This document shows, piece after piece, positions 21,931 to 35,076 of a stretch of DNA of 64,000 bases. Numbering within the stretch: position 1 is the stretch's first letter; every line of letters begins with the position of its first letter. The DNA is from Isoetes taiwanensis (lineage: Eukaryota; Streptophyta; Lycopodiopsida; Isoetales; Isoetaceae): positions 15,125,468 to 15,189,467 of the forward strand of contig JAJEKV010000005.1 in assembly GCA_021234155.1 (NCBI GenBank), written 5' to 3'. The position numbers and the translations under genes were made by a program. The notes beneath the pieces are model-generated. The model ran no database searches. It was given only the letters and a program-made list of their open reading frames with translations, and was not told the DNA's origin.

Positions 21931-24360
21931 ATTGTTCTCCACGGGAAATTATACATCAAAAATACCTATTAAGGTTTCCCATAGTCTTTCTATGCAGTCT
22001 CTCTTCTGAGAAGAGGACCGCGACCCATTTGCAAAAGCATGCAAAGTCATCTCATTATTCAATAGCTCTGTCTTGATGACACTTTGCAGAATACCAAAAT
22101 AAATAGAGGAAGAAAAAGCTAAAAGCTCAGTGATATATGTTGCTTACCCTCCGCCACGCACATACCAAATGAAATTAAGTAGCAAATGGCCATTGTTTCA
22201 GTCTACCCTATTTGTAAAGAAATTTAAGATGCAAAACCTCAAAAAAAAAAGTGGCCTTCTGTGTTGGGATGTAAAACTGGGAGGAAAACATGTAAAATGA
22301 AATGAAATGTGAGATTCTGAAACTCTAACAAACCACAAAGATGTTTACATCTTGATCTCGATTTTTGTGTTTTTAATAAGGAGGATTGTTCTAGTATAAC
22401 TAAGGCTTTGAAAACTTCCTAATTCCTTGCTCATGTGTCGCCAAAATCCACATACAGAGCTTGAGATGCTCTAAGAAAAGCCCCCTAATTCCTTGCTCCA
22501 ATGTCGCCAAGATCCACATACATAGCTGGAGATGCTCTGCAGAAAACTCCCGAATTTCGTACTCCAGTGTATGGAGCTGAAGAAGCTCGGTGTCAAATTT
22601 CACATAATTTTTTTTAAGTTTCATAGATGTCAGATTGGAAAATAAGAAATCCAAAGGATCAGATCATGCCACATCATATTTTGCACGTCGTGGCATATAC
22701 GTGGATAGGCTAGAATTGCAGGAAATGTTTTAGCAGGGTTAAGCAAGCTTGCTAAAAATAATAAAATAAGGAGATTTTGAAAGCTGATGTGGAGTGGGTC
22801 CAGTGCAGTAAAGGCCTAAAATAGAGTACTTTAAAGTCAGATTCTGCGGCCGACAGTGACGAAATTATTAACTATAGTTCTAGATATTGTTGCAAAATGT
22901 ATTTCAACAGATATTTCTGCCAGATCTTCTATGGAAATACGTGCTTTGGAGTCTTCAATATGCAGCTCAGGTCTATGATCAATTACGTGAAGATTATCAA
23001 GAAGAATTTCCATATATGCCACCCCCAGGACCCGGGGGATGCACTTATACAAAAGGGGGTATGCCATGTGCGTGCAGAGGGTGACCAAAAACATCCCCGT
23101 ATACGTATTTAGAAAGGCAAATTTGACCCCTTTCATACAAAACTTACTCCAAGTAGTGGTCAAAAACCCCCCTAACTCCGTCGTATACGTGTGGAAATGG
23201 GTCCAAAAAACACCCCTACAAGTCACTCAGGCACATTGTATGGCACCCAAAAGTGAACCCCCTTTGCCCCAGGAAATCAAGTAATTCCAATATTATGTCC
23301 AAAATTGAAGATTCTGGAAAATAGTCAATAATGGAAATTATCAATATAAATACTTCCTGGCTATTAAAGTATTGGATGCATGCTTTCCCCTTTTTCTTAG
23401 ATGTCCAAGCATAATTGTTTTTGAAAATTTTGAAGCTAGCATTTTTGTTGCAAACTTTAGGCTGATGGATGTTGGATTGAACCAATGTTAATCCCATGTG
23501 GCTTCGTATTACCCAAAATCTATAGACACAACGTTGCTTGTGCAACTTTTCTTTGTGAAAAACATGTTTCAGATCTTATCCTCAGAAGCACATCAAACAT
23601 CTAAGCATATGACATGCCCTAATTGCAAAATATGGAATTTCATAATCTATTGCCATGGAATTGAGCAATTGGATTAGATCCTAAAATAAGATTATCCAGG
23701 TAATCGTTGCTCATCCCATATTACCTATGATAGGTCCTTTAAGGTTTTGTTTGTGGAAAGAGCTTAATGTATTGAAAAGCCACCTAAACTGAATTGATTT
23801 TTATCATCCAGGAAGACCAAATGCTCTATGCAGTCCAATATAAGAACAGTACAATAAGCCAATGTATTGTTATGGAAGCTTTAAAAACCCCCCTCCCGAA
23901 GGGTTTTCGAGGGAAAAACTTTGACAATATAAACTTATTGAGGAGTATGATATCTTGTTGGAGGTGGGTATAAATGGGTCCATTGGTCAAGAACCTTCAT
24001 GATATAAGATATGAGTACTACTGCAAACATCTGCAAAGGCACATGTAATGGCTAATTAGGTGTGACCAATTAAACCGAAATATCTCTAATATTTGCAAAC
24101 GCCAAACAAACTTGAAGAGTATGGTGCTCATCTTCCATCACTCTCATATGTCCTAATTCTCACGTGGCTCATGGCCCCATCGACCTATTTCAATTGAGAT
24201 GATGCGCACTTGTGCAGATTGACGCAATTGTTCTATACCTTTTGATGGATAGACATGCTAATAAGTATCCTTATAGGCTACGATTTAACATAGGATTAAT
24301 CTGTGTTTTGTAATATCATGTCTTAACCGTCTCCAAGGTGCTAGCATCCAAAAGCTTACT
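21931..24360. other. No gene recognised; small tandem repeat at 22425-22590
   Basis: A roughly 66-bp repeat (CTAATTCCTTGCTC.TGTCGC ... GAGATGCTCT) occurs two and a half times at 22425-22590. At 23000-23240 a C/G-tract-rich stretch (GGGGGTATGCCATGTGCGTG, CCAAAAACATCCCCGTATAC) resembles 20140-20220 (GGGGGTATATGCCATCTGCG), so both are copies of an unnamed repeat. The frames around 22870-23080 are open on both strands but match nothing I know. Confidence 0.4.
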
Positions 24361-24990
24361 AAATTTTTTTTTTTTTTTTTTTTTTTTTTTGAAGAACGAC
24401 AAACTTTATTGAAACACCAAGCCAAAAGCCAGATACAAATGCAGAGGCGGGAATAAATTTCCAGAGGATAATCATGATCCACTAAATAGAACCACCAGCC
24501 TATGCATAAGACAACGAACTCAAATAGGACTCAAATATCAACTGTTCCAGATGGACCACATCAACCATCCTGATGCCAAATGGAATGCTTGACTCCGCAC
24601 TTTATTTCAAGTATCCGGATAAATAGCCAGAAGCACTTGCTGACTTGTCAATGTCACATGAAAAAGAGAGAACAGCCAAGACCAAACAAGCTGGAGATGA
24701 TCACATAAAAAGAAACAATGCTCAATGGTCTCATCCCTTTGCTTGCACAGTGGGCAGAGTGCTGACACTCGAGGATCAAATCCGTGGATAAGCACATTCA
24801 CCCGAGGGCATCTGTGAAGAATCTGCCACCAAAGCACAACCACCTTAGGATGGAGTAGTTTATCCCAAGCCCAAGTCCACATACGTCTCTAACTAGGAGG
24901 TGAGAGCTGAAGGGACCACTTAGTGGATGGCGGAAGGATATCAATGATCCAGGTACATCTTCGTTCAACATCAAACCACTGGTTGCAGGT
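24361..24990 (-). mobile_element. LINE family 1, 5'-truncated copy with long poly(A)
   Basis: A pure T run of about 27 bases (24364-24390) precedes GAAGAACGACAAACTTTATT and GGCGGGAATAAAT, the family tail. The minus frame 24882-24607 reads HPKVVVLWWQILHRCPRVNV, LCPLCKQRDETIEHCFFLCD and SQQVLLAIYPDT: the zf-RVT end of ORF2 with its CxxC and HC motifs. The uninterrupted poly(A) suggests this is among the younger insertions. It abuts a family 2 relic at about 24990. Confidence 0.8.
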
Positions 24991-27400
24991 GGTCTCGGAT
25001 GTCGGTGTAGGGCAAGCTTCTCCCAAAGCACCTTTCTGCGGCAGCCCCGAGCACATCAATCAGTCTACTCGTCTGTTGCTCTAATATAGAGAACTGCAAA
25101 ATGTCTATCAAGTCATCTGTAGTCCAATCGTAGCTGAGGTGAGGAGGTGCCGCACTGGAGATTGGAACAACCTGCCAGGCTCGTTGCAAGCGAAGTTGTA
25201 GGTGGTCAGAGTCCACATCCTCATCCATATTATCTATTCCCACTCGAAAGTGTTTAACGATGTGCATATCCTACTCAGCCATCAATGCATAGTCCACCAT
25301 ACTAGATCCAACCCCTTGGTTCTCCTACATGCAAGTGCGCTTGCGAGAGGACGGCCATTGTGCGAGTCCATAGCAAATTACCAGGTCAAAGATAATGCAG
25401 AGTAGCACAACTGCCTACCATAGCGCATGAACTGATTGTCATCTGATGTCCGTGGCTAAGATCCCTCTGAAGGGCATAGTTACAACATGTCTTTCAACCA
25501 AAGGATCAAATCTCGTGTGCTATTCTGCACCAGTGCGTGCATTGAAATCCCTGATGAGCATGACAATAGCTAACTGCTTGTGCTACTGTATGTCATCGTA
25601 TAGATCAACATAGGGGTCTAGCATATCCACATCTGCATGGATGTGATAGAAGTTGCTCTCCGCATGCGGGAAGTAGCAGGCCGCCACAAAGAGAGGGCTG
25701 GCATTGCAGTTCTGCACATGCATCAGGTATCAATTATGCATGTATGTCTTGCATAGGCAGACTGACAGTGTCAAGGTTATCTGATAGTAGTAGGCGACCC
25801 CTCCCCCCTCCCCCTTGTCCCTGCGTCCCTGTGCATTCATTGAAGGCAGAATAGCGATGGTATTCTGGCAAGTCGGGTACTTGTGTCCTGCATATTTCCA
25901 TGAGGAAGATGAGGTCCATATCTGCAGCAACCGAGTTGAGACTATCGCTGTTTTGCCATGGGAAATCTCGACAATTCTAGGAGACCATGCGAAGGCACAA
26001 TGCCTATTTGCTTGTAGGAGCCACAGCTGCAGCACAGGCAGAGGCCACCAGAGCGGGGTATGTGGATGTAGCAGGCAAAGCAGAGGCATGGATCGGAGCA
26101 CCTAGGGCCTCAGCATGAGGACCTCGCGAAGTGTTACCGGCTGGAAGATCAGCATCTTGCTCCGGACTAGACTTGTAGCTCCTCCATGTCTGCAGACGGT
26201 CTTGACTTTGTCTAACTCGTGTCGTGTTTTTCTTGTCGTGTAGGGGTCAGATCTCGATCAACATAGATGACAATCCCCTTTAACTACTTGCCCTAACGCA
26301 AGATGGTTGCTCGTTGTTGCGCGTCCCCGGCCGTGAATGTGACCACTTGAGGGCGTTCAAGATGTTGGGTTCCACGTTGGCTCGCCTTTATGATGTGTAT
26401 GAGCATATGGAATGTCATTTGAGCAAGGGCTAGTGTCTGCAATCGGTTGATGAGGTTCTCTCCTGCCTGCTCTGTCAGATCACCACTACAATGTAGCTCC
26501 CGTGTCTCCATTTCCTGAAGCTCTCAGATGGTCGGCTCAATGCCAGCGGCCGCAATAGGTGCTGTGTGCAGTTGGTGGCCTACATTGGGGTGGTGGCAGC
26601 GTGAGGCAACTTGGCGGTGCAGCAGTGGATGATCCCAGCTAACATCGTGCAGGATGATGGACGTGTGGGACTAGCGCAGCCTGTGCTGTGGCCTCTCCTT
26701 TATAAAGTCTGGAGCTCAACTCCTGCTGGAATTGCTGTTGTCTTACCAATTCATACATGCATCGCTGCAATATTCATGAGCCTCTGCATAAGGCCCTTAC
26801 CTTGCTTGCTGATTGCTGCTCACAGCTATTGCACCTCCTGATTTCAAGCTGCGAGGCTGCGCTCAAGTTCCAGCAAGCGGGTGTCCAGGGCAAGGCTCAT
26901 TGTCGATGAGGGCACTTCCCCTGACTCGACCCTACTCTGAAGGCCTCTCAACTATGATTGGATCTCCTCAAAGGCGACCTTGATGCCTCACGTTATGGTG
27001 GCAGTCTCTTCAACTTCTGATCGAAGGCGAGAGATGGTTGCCATCGCTTTCTGCTCGGCAATGGCTTCCATGGTGGTGGATTGGGAGTCCATGCGAGCAT
27101 GTAGGTCAGTAAGCTCATGATTGTCCTGCTGCCTCTCAAAGTGCGCCAAGCAGATGTTGTCTTCCATATGCTATGTGCGGGTCTCCAGCGCTGCTATCCG
27201 TTGTTTCTCCACAACCAGTTGCCTTCTGAGCACCTGGAGTACTAAGGACTGCACCTCTTCTATCATGTCTGCAATTTGGGTACTGTCACCCTCAATTCTC
27301 GCATCAAGATGTTTCCAAGCTCCCACCGATGTCTCATTCACCGCGGGGGCTGACAACTATTAATAGTCTGTCGGGGCGACCTTGTTGATTGAGCTTTGGT
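24990..27400 (-). mobile_element. LINE family 2 relic: ORF1 and endonuclease domain
   Basis: From 27356 downwards: a coiled-coil ORF1 part (DSTQIADMIEEVQSLVLQVL), then HLERPQVVTFTAGDAQQRAT with LKGIVIYVDRDLTP (about 26350-26210), and an endonuclease/exonuclease/phosphatase domain (WNCRGFPW-like at 25990, MDLIFLMEICRTQVPDLPEY at 25919-25860, GVAYYY at about 25800, and FRVGIDNMDEDVDSDHLQLR near 25240). The frame breaks repeatedly. The order ORF1 then endonuclease is that of non-LTR elements. The family 1 copy truncates it at 24990. Confidence 0.75.
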
Positions 27401-27959
27401 CCGTGCCTCCCTCCTCATGGAAGATGCTTCTTCCTTGTCCTTGCCGGCTGGCCGAATTCATTTTCGTGGCAGCCTATCCACTTGATTCTCCCAAGCGGGC
27501 TCGTCATGCCAGGGGCCGGCAGATTGCGGGTGTGCCTAGGCACAAGACTGGGTCTAGAAGGGTTGGGTGTGGGTTTGGGCTTGGGTTGTGGCTTGAGGGA
27601 TGTCTCCCTTCAAATCCGGATTGGAGCAGGGGACTATACAAAGTGGCCATGGTTGTTTGAGTATGTGAGATAAGATCTAGGTAGAGATTAAGGGTATGAT
27701 AATTGATATAATGTCTCATACGTGCCATGAATTCTAGTGAAGAAAGCATTAATTATGGCATTACCTAACTAGAAACCCCCCCATTGTCATCCATGGTCAT
27801 CTAAGCAAATTATGACCACAAAAGCCAGCTTTTCAACATTCCAAACAAAATACCATATTAGTTTATCAAATTCCAAACAACTTATCAAGAAAGTGAGACA
27901 ATGCTTTTGAAATCCTTTCGCCCTCTCAAGAATGAGACAAGTCCTCTACATACAAGGCA

Positions 27960-30340
27960 GGTAGACACAATTTATTATATGTGGATATGGGTGCAGAATC
28001 AATTACAGCTTGTTACTTCTCACATAAAGACTCAAACTTTTAACATTGACATTTAGGTGTGGATAGATTAGACCCACATATCGATCTACATGATGGCATT
28101 TAGCAGGCAACAGAGAAATGACATAATGGTTGGAGATTTTAATACTTGTATAGTTGGTGGATAGTTGACCATGATTAGCCTTGTAAAAGCGGACTTAATG
28201 CAGCTTGAAATTGAAAAGGCTTAACACATATTAGTGGATGGAGATCATTTTATCAAGTGTTTTGGAAGGCAGTTGCTCCAAATATATAATATCCCTTGCT
28301 TGATCATATGCAACAGTTCCTCATTTTTGTTGTCCCCATGGCATACACTTATAGACAGGAGAATTAGGATAGAGGATCTAGCATTGTAGACTATGTCGTT
28401 GTAGCAGAGCAAGACCTTCATCTACTCATACACGTGCAAGTGGAAACAAGCAAGGTAAATTATGACCATCAACCCCTCTTCTTAATAGTTGATTGGCAGC
28501 CAGTACGAATCCAACATCAGACCATTTCTTATAAACCATCTCAATTGTAATAAATTGTAATAAATGCCCAACTACCATTGGAAAAGCTCTCTATATTTTA
28601 CCACCTAGAACAACAAAGATGAAAAACTTGTCACAGTTCTATTGACAACGACAAGAAGATGCTTTGGATTGAGACGACCTGGGAGGGCTTTCACTGCTTC
28701 TATTTCCTCAGAATGTCTTGATGATCAATGTAAAAAGCTTAAGAGACCAGACTAGTGCTTCACCATGTTCCTCATGTACAATATATGGAACAGTGTACGG
28801 ATTTTCTCAAATGGAATAAGACAATACATAGCACAGCACCAACAAGACACGTTCTTCCTTCTTACACGCAACCCTAAAGCACTTTGGAACAGAGTCTTAA
28901 ATAAGTTTATGCAGGCTCCTGGCAATATCCCTCTAGATCAATGGATGTAATACTTGATGCAACTCTATATATGATGCCACTTAATTTAATATGCTACAGA
29001 AAGACATGGCCCACCTTGATTTGTTGCGATGGAAGATGATGTTTAAGGTTTGATACACCTCGCTAATTGCAAGACCATGGATTTGCAAGGCCTATAAGCA
29101 AAGTTGCTAAAATGGACTAAGCCCACATGTTGTCTCCATTTTAACTGCCATGGTCAATAGGACCTTTCAATAAGGAATTCCTACACAATAGGCAGTAAGT
29201 AAAGTGGTTGTATCTACAAAGCTAGTGATAGACATTGTTAGTCCCTTGTTTTCAAAGTTGCTTGCATTAAATCTAGACAATTGATGACTTGGGCTCATGA
29301 ATCTAAGGTTGGTCAGATAGTCTATACCTCTGCACGCAACCATTGATCATATTTTTACATTATATGATTTGCTAAAGGACAACCGTAATAAATGTCGTGA
29401 TCTTTATTGTTGCTTTGCGGACTTTACAAAAGCTTTCGCCACAATTCGTAGAGATGAGCTACTGAGAGATTGTCACAGTGGATGTTCCACGGGACTTGCA
29501 GCATAATGTATGTAGGTCGTATGAAATAGTTTCAGCTATCGAGTCAATGTATTAACCAACGTAGGAGTAGCTAGGGTTGCCCACTCTCTCCAACATTATT
29601 TGGGTTATACATTGACCAACTTGAGGATTGGGTTGCCTACTAAGGAGGTGGAAAGGTAAGATTTGCTCATCGTATCATTCAACAGTTGATGTATGCAGAT
29701 AATATGAATCTTTTTGCGCTTATCTATGCTAATATATGCAACAAAATCTAAATGCCGACAACAGTTTTTGCCAAAATATTGGTAGGCTGGTCCACTCATC
29801 CAAAATCAAGGTTCTGATTGTTTCCTCTTCTAGACAACAAAAATAATCCTATTTTACATGTCATGTCAAATAGTTGAAGTGGTACAAACATACGAGCATC
29901 TTGATATTGAATTATATAACTACCATGATCTACTGGATACATATATAAAAAAAGGGTGACTACAGATTAGAATGCTTTATACATTTGTTACTGAGCGAGC
30001 TCTATGATTAGTCCCATCCAACACACTTGTTTTTTATATTGGTTGAGTTACGGTATAGAAATATGGAGTCATGTGATATAAAATCGAGTGTGCTCAATAA
30101 GCCTTCTTGACTAGAGCTCCTGAATTTAAGTCTGCAATTCCATATCTCAATCTTCTTGAAGAGACGAGATTTCTTCCCTTACAATGTGTTGGAATGGAAT
30201 GCCATATACTTCATTGCCAAAAGGTGGTCGGAAGGGACATATGTCTTCTAAGCAATGGCCATGTATCTACTGTGCCTTAGAGCCTATTAAAAATTCAAAA
30301 GTGTAGTGGCTTTCTAGTAGGAAATATGTAAAAGCAGGCA
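27960..30340 (+). mobile_element. LINE family 2 relic: endonuclease end and reverse transcriptase
   Basis: Plus-strand traces include the endonuclease stretch GVDRLDPHIDLHD (about 28058-28100), KAF-type palm sequence DLYCCFADFTKAFA (about 29400-29440), a C.LSPTLFG.YI.QL zone (about 29580-29620) and a YADN-like catalytic remnant at 29690. Numerous stops and short deletions show it is old. It is oriented head-to-head with the 24990-27400 copy, about 560 bp apart. Confidence 0.65.
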
Positions 30341-31118
30341 TGCGTACAAGTGAACAACATGATGGAGACTTGGATCAAACTCTGGCTCTACCAGGTCATA
30401 GACCCTGCTATATGCCCACATGCAGTCAAATAATATCGCCTTTTTCTTAAGGCGAGAAAACCCAGGTACATCGCGACCCATCAACAAGAAATGTTCTTCC
30501 TTCTAGACCGTCATCCCAGGATCTTCTCGCGAAGGGTGCTCAAAAAGCCAGTACAGTCTACATGGAACATCACTCTATAGTAGTGGAGGCATTACTTGTA
30601 GCATCTCTACAATCCTCGGGGTATGCAGGCAGAGTTGCTCAAGTGGGCAGGACCATCCATAGTACCGGTACTAATTGCCATGTTCAATAGGGCGTTACAG
30701 GTGTTGTCCCCATATATAAGGCAGGTGACCCACACTATCGAACAATCATGGTCAGTTCGGTGTTTGTAAAATTGCTAGCCGAGATTCTCGAGCAGCAATT
30801 GACGGTTGGGGCAAAGGCAGCAGATTAGGCCCTCATACAGGCGAGATTCAGGCCGTGACACTCAACCATTGATCACATAATCATACTGTAAACCCTGGTT
30901 GAGGACAACAAGAACTGTCGGCAAGACCTATATTGCTGCTTTGTGGACTTCGCAAAGGCATTTGACACTGTGCCTCAAAAAAATCTGGGGGCAAGATTGC
31001 AACAACTGGGGTCCCTAAGACCTACAGAATGCAGTGTACAAGTTGTATGAGACATGCTCAGGCCAGTTACAGTAGACTGGCCAGCCATTCGATAGTACTA
31101 TCGGGGTTCGCCTCTCTC
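30340..31118 (+). mobile_element. Second plus-strand LINE family 2 reverse-transcriptase relic
   Basis: The block repeats the beginning of the reverse transcriptase: a PISKKCSSF-like start, then VEDNKNCRQDLYCCFVDFAK (about 30900-30960), AFDTVPQKNLGARLQQLG and an IGVR.G remnant at 31100. It matches the 2275-2480 minus-strand copy. It is cut off at 31118 by the inverted-repeat element. Confidence 0.75.
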
Positions 31119-32350
31119 TCTATCTTTATTATCAAACTCTAAAAATATGCAACTTCATATATTTACTAGCCATAGGAATCATCAATGATGGAGGTTATGT
31201 CACTCATCACATGGGCTAAGTTCAAGATAAGATAACACCAGACTATAAGAATTAGCAAAGGGTTCCTCAAAACAAATTTACAACCTCATACCAAAAAATC
31301 CCCTTCAAACCTTAAGACTGCCTCTTCTATGATTTCCAATCAAGATGAGTTAGAGTGTCCATTCGCCACTTAGTTCTAGTCTATAAAGGCTTCCAAATTC
31401 CGCTCATCTTTGATACAAATCTGTAACTCGAACCCTCAGCTACTTCACACTCTTCTCAGCTATTGCATTTGCCTTTCTCTCCATTTGTTATTGCTTGTCA
31501 TATAATTACTATTTACTATCATAAAAAAAAATGCAAAAAGAAAGGCATTGATCCTAGCGAAGCTGACACGTATGAATCAACCCTAAGCATATTACATAAT
31601 GCCATTCATTTTGTTGCTTCATTCATAATATGATTTATCATATGTGTTATGAATATAGACTTCTGGGACATTAGAAGTATCTTGGTTAAGGTTACACTTA
31701 AAACAAAGTGACGTAGCAAGATATTATTGGCAAAAAAGATCAGGAAGGAGCACAATGATGCAGGCAGTCGCCTGAATTCCAGAGCATCACATCTTCTCTG
31801 AAAGAAACAAAATCAACCCAAAGATGCAGTCGGTTTTGCATCACAACCCCTGATCTACCATTTGAGCCACGAGGTTTATGGAATTATTTAAGAAAAGGTG
31901 ATTTTGAATAGAGGGCGGATTTGGGACTAGAGCCTCTTATGCTTAGATCTAAGCAGCATTCCTAATTATAGTTGGCATCAAATAAGAACTAGGGGTTCTC
32001 GCACTGTGGGTGGATGAAGCATTTCAAGGGAATAAGGTGGTAGATGCGATTTGACGCGCTTGTTCCTTCAGCTTTTGTTCTTAGTAGACTAGAACTAAGT
32101 GGCGACTGGAAACTCTAACTTATCTTGATTGGAAATCATAGAAGAGGCAGTCTTAAGGTTTGAAGGGGATTTTGTGGTATGAGGTAGCAAATTTGTCTTG
32201 AGGAACCCTTTGCTAATTCTTATAGTCTGGTGTTATCTTATCTTGAACTTAGCCCATGTGATGAGTGACATAACTTCCATCATTGATGATTCCTATGGCT
32301 AGTAAATATATACAGTTGCATATTTTTAGAGTTTGATAATGAAGATAGAC
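31119..32350. mobile_element. Non-autonomous DNA element with about 265-bp terminal inverted repeats
   Basis: 31119-31383 (TCTATCTTTATTATCAAACT ... CACTTAGTTCTAGTC) is the reverse complement of 32087-32350 with about 95 percent identity. The 700-bp centre is non-coding. Long, near-identical termini and a non-coding core are typical of Mutator-like or fold-back non-autonomous elements. It interrupts a LINE reverse-transcriptase relic at the IGVRQGC position. I could not find a convincing target duplication next to the termini, so superfamily is open. Confidence 0.8.
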
Positions 32351-33042
32351 ATTATGTTAAAATCTTCCAAGTCTAGAGTAGTTTAATCTGCCTTTTGGAA
32401 TGCCCCAGAGTTTGAGATTATGGCATATGATTGGAAGGCTTTTCTAGATGAATTTGTCCATCATTAGGTTTAGGACTAAAGAAATCCCCTAACCGAATCT
32501 GAAGCTTCATTTGCTTTGTCTTGATAGAAATATAACAACAAGAAATTCACTCTTGCCATTGATTCCCAATTTATCATTATGATAGTATTAAACCGTTTCT
32601 AGATAATTTAGCATATAAATCATAATTTTGCCATGTGTAATCGGCCCTATGGTGAAACGTAGGCCTATCATAGTGGTGATTGGTAGCAATTCGGATTGGG
32701 CAACACTCAATTCGGGGATAAGATCATAGTAGGACTTGTCTATTGTCTTGTAATTGTTTGGTTAGGCACTTAAGACTTGGATCCCCAACAACAACAAAAA
32801 ACACCCCACCGAAACACACACCCACAAAAAAAAAAAATCAAAGTAGGACTTGGTCTTGTAATTGACTAAGATAACATTTTTCATATCTTCAACACATTTT
32901 TGGGATGAACAACTTGAGTTTGCCTTTCTAAAGTACAGTAAACTAGCGTAAGACTTCCCAATTCAAAGTAGGTTTTACATTGCCTTAAAACGTTTTAACG
33001 TTTCTATTGCTTTTTCTTTTTGTAAGATAATAAAATAGCTTG
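32351..33042. other. No gene recognised
   Basis: AT-rich sequence with short shadow frames only. A simple A-rich/C-rich tract (ACAACAAAAAACACCCCACC) lies at about 32800. Confidence 0.5.
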
Positions 33043-33400
33043 TTAATTTTTTTGGGATGGTAAAGAATTTTATTGATATTGAGTGAAAATTACATGACTA
33101 TATAGCAAATAGGACCTTCCTGCACAAATTTGAAGAGGGGGTATCTATAGAGTTGGCCTTCAACCTTTTACATGGTATTGAAGACCCCTTACCCTTAGAG
33201 CTCGATGAAAGTTCCCTAGACTACCTCTTTCAAGGTAGCCTCACAGTCGTGTATACACTTGTACTTTCTTAAACACCTCTCCAGTGCATCCACCAATTGT
33301 GTACCTAGGGTGCATTCATTCCAAAAGACAATTGCTCTTCTTCTCTTCCATATAATTTGAGAGTAGGGTGAATTTCAAATTGCAATCCCATGTGTAAATG
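33043..33400 (-). mobile_element. 3' end of another retroelement (distinct tail)
   Basis: A T run at 33047 followed by GGGATGGTAAAGAATTTTAT marks a minus-strand poly(A) tail unlike that of family 1. The minus frame near 33355-33220 reads KRRRAIVFWNECTLGTQLVD and ALERCLRKYKCIHDCEATLK, a Cys/His-containing C-terminal segment of retroelement type. The 5' limit is unclear. Confidence 0.45.
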
Positions 33401-33919
33401 AAAGGACTTAATTTCAGGCTGCAAGGATACACTTAGATATCCTTAATGTCAGATATGACAAACTCACTCTAAGTTACATCCCAAAGAATACGTTCCACAA
33501 TAATTTAGCCCTTCAAGAACATAACGATGTCAATCCTCAATGCCCAACGATGTTGGACTCTATTCTCTAGCTAGTATATAAAAATGTTTCGCCTGCACAT
33601 TATTCAAATGGGCTCCAAATGCTAGGAGGAAGACATATCAATCTAATGTTGCATTGTGTGAGGAAAAAAAGCACCTCTTTTGTACTTAATATGAGTTTAC
33701 TAAGGGAATCTCATGCTTAAATATCGATCTTGAAACAATATATATTGTTATAGAGGCTATGGCATATCTTTCATGGCGGATCCATTCACCTTCTCAGGAA
33801 GGAGTTCAGGTCTAGTTGATGATGAGCCGATCGGGGAAGTTTTTTTCACCTTCTAAAACACACATATTTTTAAAACTTAGAAACTCAACATAGATTTTAG
33901 AGGAAAAAGGGAGACATAC

Positions 33920-34760
33920 TGGCATTGGTTTTCTTGCTAAAGTGGCAGTTCCAAAGCCACCCAAAGCAGCTCCAATTACAATGTAAGAACCAAGATTCTC
34001 TGGCAATTTGACTGTGGAGATCTGTTTCAAAAATATGAACATTTATGATGATGGTGATGATGAAAAAATTAATTAAATTGGATTGATTTTTATCGTGCAC
34101 AAGAACAGACGGAGGATGATGATGATGATGATGATGATAATATAATGAAGAATAAATAAATAAAATATTGATAGATATATGGTTACCTCTTCAAGGAACT
34201 TCCTATGCTTGCCAAACAGAACAGCATCGGGAGACACGCTATTTCCATCCATTTCTTTGGAAGCAGCCTTGAGGTCCTCAATTGGGGACCATAGCTCTTT
34301 GACTCGAAGACCCGCAGCAATCCGATCCCGATCTTGAGACATTGGACTGGGCCAAGTTGCTCGTCTAGCTATTTTCTGTTCTTCTACAGAATGAAATAGA
34401 TTTTTTTGACACAAATCAACAGTGCAAATCGAGATAATGAAGCCAAAACAGAAGCAACAAACCTGTAATCTCAGCCTTCGCAGCAGAATTTAAGCCTAAA
34501 ATGGATGCAACGACAAGACCCAATACTGCCCTTCTTGTTGCCCCTTCAAAGGGGCTTGTTTGCCTGGGAGCAGGATTTGAAATGGCAGAAACAAGCCACT
34601 CCCTCCTACGGGATTGATGGGCATTATAGGCTGGCCGAAATTTCTGAAGAGAGTAGAATGTGGAGAGATTACTAGATACGGCCAAAGGTCCGGCATTAGC
34701 TGCTGCCATATCTGGGCTGCCTTGAAGCTTTTGATCCGGTGATGTGGAAGCTAAGGTCAT
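33920..34760 (-). CDS. Predicted thylakoid-targeted protein, at least three exons
   Basis: Exons: 34709-34463 (ATG of MAAANAG; an in-frame ATG at 34760 is an alternative start), 34383-34187 and 34021-33920. Introns are GT-AG and phases close (247, 197, 102 nt), giving 182 aa before a fourth exon that I could not place. The N-terminus is Ser/Ala/Arg-rich like a chloroplast transit peptide. A twin-arginine leader follows: FEGATRRAVLGLVVASILGL then NSAAKAE, an Ala-x-Ala-like cleavage site, suggesting Tat export into the thylakoid lumen or membrane. Exon 2 is soluble and charged (MSQDRDRIAAGLRVKELWSP, FGKHRKFLEE). Exon 3 has a hydrophobic stretch, GSYIVIGAALGGFGTATLAR. I do not recognise the family. 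It may be a photosystem or NDH accessory factor, but that is inference from targeting alone. If translation continues past 33920 without splicing, it ends at 33812. Confidence 0.7.
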
Positions 34761-35076
34761 CTGACATGGAGGGCTGACGTGGTTGGTGGAAATTGAAATG
34801 GAAATTTTTGGATCAAAAACTACTTCCTTTGAATCCACGATACCTCAAAAAATCAAAAGGACTTTATCGAACAGTCTGCTTGTTCTGCTCAATTACCACA
34901 ACATAGGTCTTTCTGTTTGGTTTCCTACTTATTAACCAAACCAGACCTACTAATTGCAGACCTCTGCCATCAAGCTTTTGCAAATGATATTAAAACTAAG
35001 TTTGTATATTGGTGATTTGCCTGTGTACATTTCATTCATCCTCAGATGTTCAAAAATAAAAACTATCCTTTTCTTA

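Noticed and set aside
22837-23226. Long open frames on both strands around 22.9-23.2 kb
   Set aside because: Both strands are open through the same stretch, the region overlaps an unnamed G/C-tract repeat, and no conserved domain is visible; likely chance.
27382-27673. Two overlapping Gly/Leu-rich plus frames
   Set aside because: Low-complexity translation of a G/T-rich LINE flank; no start context or homologue.
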